Assembly: GCA_016802295.1 (NCBI GenBank)
Contig: JAESIW010000210.1
Span: 868,001 to 932,000, forward strand
Direction: 5' to 3'
DNA length: 64,000 nucleotides
Source of the DNA: Brachionus rotundiformis
Lineage: Eukaryota; Rotifera; Eurotatoria; Ploima; Brachionidae
Below the pieces are notes generated by a model. It saw only the letters and a list, made by a program, of their open reading frames with translations, was not told where the DNA came from and made no database searches. Positions within the stretch are counted from its first letter, which is position 1. Every line of letters starts with the position of its first letter. This document shows positions 63,981-64,000 of this stretch, one piece after another. The position numbers were made by a program, and so were the translations under genes.

Positions 63981-64000
63981 ATTTATAGACTTTTTAAAAT

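Overview
The window is a compact, AT-rich bacterial chromosome segment. Gene content and order point to a reduced, probably host-associated alphaproteobacterium. Three blocks support this: a mitofilin (Mic60)-like plus HemY-like pair divergent from tsaD-gpsA and followed further on by a YciI protein and an EVE protein; kdsD-lptC/A-lptB; and tsaB-miaB-phoH-ybeY-corC-lnt. The core proteins are rich in Asn and Lys, many neighbouring genes overlap by a few bases, and intergenic gaps are short. The species cannot be named from the sequence. A Rickettsiales/Holosporales-like or Hepatincola-like symbiont is an inference from composition and gene set.

Layout. 1-11137: start of a nicotinate phosphoribosyltransferase, a class II DAHP synthase, a diverged SDR-like protein, an RNase D-like exonuclease, kdsD, a fused LptC-LptA protein, lptB, an SH3 protein, HemY-like and mitofilin-like membrane proteins, tsaD and gpsA. 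11138-18394: an accessory island between gpsA and yciI. It holds a repeat-rich gene-poor stretch, a zeta-toxin-family 3' remnant, and a minus-strand five-gene operon: threonyl-tRNA-synthetase-like protein, cupin, ATP-grasp ligase, MFS exporter and group II PLP decarboxylase. The operon has a near-consensus promoter and three 17-bp direct repeats in its leader. The last gene is broken by an in-frame stop and a frameshift. 18395-28945: yciI, an EVE protein, nadE, a YgjP-like metallohydrolase, ycgN, cysS, gltX, dnaX, an unreported-looking 4.5S SRP RNA gene (ffs) directly upstream of dnaX, an FkbM methyltransferase and comM.

28989-32983 is a complete N-acetylglucosamine-type PTS operon: EIIA (crr), a fused HPr-Enzyme I, and EIICB. 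33226-42033 carries a VUT-like transporter, ybaB-recR-def-fmt and the pstSCAB-phoU phosphate operon, which has an extra small membrane protein between pstC and pstA. 42074-48683 has a bidirectional terminator, three tandem outer-membrane beta-barrel genes, ppa, a further barrel-like protein, a lipoprotein, yraN, rsmI and an LpoA-like periplasmic protein. 48720-63980 has hslU-hslV (minus), then HIT-mutS-murJ-trpS-nfu, a Bax/glucosaminidase-like protein lacking its catalytic Glu, and tsaB-miaB-phoH-ybeY-corC-lnt.

How it fits together: KdsD and the Lpt proteins make and export LPS. The PTS would feed on host-derived amino sugar. PstSCAB-PhoU imports phosphate. PncB and NadE salvage NAD. The island looks like a small, horizontally acquired pathway that activates and ligates amino acids, and it is now decaying.
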